A DNA stretch of 6,728 nucleotides, from assembly GCA_002731395.1 (NCBI GenBank), contig PCBQ01000029.1:1-6728 (forward strand), read 5' to 3'. Of the stretch, positions 6,295 through 6,728 are shown one piece after another. The notes below the pieces were generated by a model, which saw only the letters and a list, made by a program, of their open reading frames with translations, searched no databases and had not been told where the DNA came from. The stretch's first letter is position 1. Each line of letters opens with the position of its first letter. The position numbers and the translations under genes are program-made. The stretch comes from Methanobacteriota archaeon (GTDB lineage Archaea; Thermoplasmatota; Poseidoniia; Poseidoniales; Poseidoniaceae).

Positions 6295-6728
6295 ATGGCT
6301 TGGAGCCGCCATCTACCGGTCTTGGTGACCGCGTTGCTCCTGCTCGTCATTGCACGCCAGATGTGGCCGTACGCAGACGTTCACGAACCCGTGGTCGAGG
6401 AAGGCATGGAAGTGGCTTTGCTGGTCGGCAACCTCGGTGGTCCCACCTGCATGGAATGGTTGGACAACGAGACCATGCTCGTCTGCGATCGTGACGGAGG
6501 ACGTATCGTCCTTCTTCCAATGGCACATGACGGGTCGTGGCAGGCGGGTAAACCGGTGACGTGGCTCGATGGCCTTGATTTCCCCCACGATGTGGCTTTG
6601 CTCGATGAAACCCTCATCGTGTCCGAAGCGGGGCGGTTGCGCAGCTTCACCCTCGATGACGAGCGGGCGCCGACCGGGAACAGCACCGTGCTTGTGGACG
6701 GCGTCCCCACCGGGAACCATCAGACCAA
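6295..6728 (+). CDS. Membrane-anchored PQQ-dependent sugar dehydrogenase-like beta-propeller, 3' end outside the window
   Basis: The frame runs from ATG 6295 off the right edge without a stop; 144 residues are visible. Residues 7-20 form an uncleaved signal anchor or signal peptide after a short basic N-terminus. Next come blade-like beta repeats typical of soluble glucose/sorbosone dehydrogenases: the CDRDGGRIVLLP segment, the blade start GLDFPHDVALLDETLIVSEAGRLRSF split as GLDFPHDVALL and IVSEAGRLRSF, and VLVDGVPTGNHQT. In this family the His of the TGNH or DHQ segment is the catalytic base, so H142 is probably that residue. Such enzymes oxidise sugars or other alcohols outside the membrane using PQQ and pass electrons to carriers; members of uncertain substrate are common. 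The adjacent copper protein could be the acceptor. The PQQ and calcium sites are beyond the window, so cofactor use is not shown. It could instead be a non-enzymatic propeller. Confidence 0.75.
   Translation, partial: MAWSRHLPVLVTALLLLVIARQMWPYADVHEPVVEEGMEVALLVGNLGGPTCMEWLDNETMLVCDRDGGRIVLLPMAHDGSWQAGKPVTWLDGLDFPHDVALLDETLIVSEAGRLRSFTLDDERAPTGNSTVLVDGVPTGNHQT

Noticed and set aside
1..6728. Mobile elements, CRISPR arrays, tRNA or rRNA genes
   Set aside because: No transposase or integrase motifs, no regularly spaced repeats and no tRNA-like or rRNA-like stretches were seen on either strand.

Overview
The window looks like a piece of an archaeal chromosome, most plausibly marine Euryarchaeota of the Marine Group II (Poseidoniales) type. 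The clues are TATA-like boxes centred about 26 bases upstream of two start codons (leaderless-transcript spacing), an Lrp/AsnC regulator, a halocyanin-like cupredoxin ending in a PGF-CTERM-type archaeal surface anchor, and dense, GC-rich gene packing. The lineage is inferred from style and gene content; no marker gene settles it. All genes are chromosomal housekeeping or envelope types. There is no sign of mobile elements, CRISPR, tRNA or rRNA.

Layout. Bases 2-2137 (+) are the 3' part of a long TPR-repeat protein, open at the left edge. It is followed closely by a thioredoxin/peroxiredoxin-like protein with a CNHC active site (2180-2722) and, 7 bases later, an aquaporin-family channel (2730-3371). 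These three run in one direction with very short gaps and may be one transcript. The aquaporin meets an Lrp/AsnC regulator on the minus strand (3372-3794) stop codon to stop codon, with no base between. The regulator diverges from an unrecognised small protein (3890-4363, +) across a 95-base AT-richer promoter region. Next come a complete enolase (4416-5669, +), a secreted copper protein (5707-6252, +) with a good ribosome binding site, and the first 144 codons of a membrane-anchored PQQ-type sugar dehydrogenase-like beta-propeller (6295 to the right edge, +), which has its own TATA-like box.

How the genes may fit together. Enolase is central glycolysis/gluconeogenesis. The cupredoxin and the PQQ-dehydrogenase-like protein are both predicted to act outside the membrane and could form an electron-transfer pair (inference). 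The thioredoxin-like protein and the aquaporin could be linked through redox or peroxide handling, because the aquaporin's predicted selectivity filter (Phe-Ala-Ala-Arg) lacks the His of strict water channels (inference). I see no strong evidence for an undescribed multi-gene system. The most open items are the unrecognised 157-residue protein, the unusual aquaporin filter and the GC hairpin before the thioredoxin-like gene.
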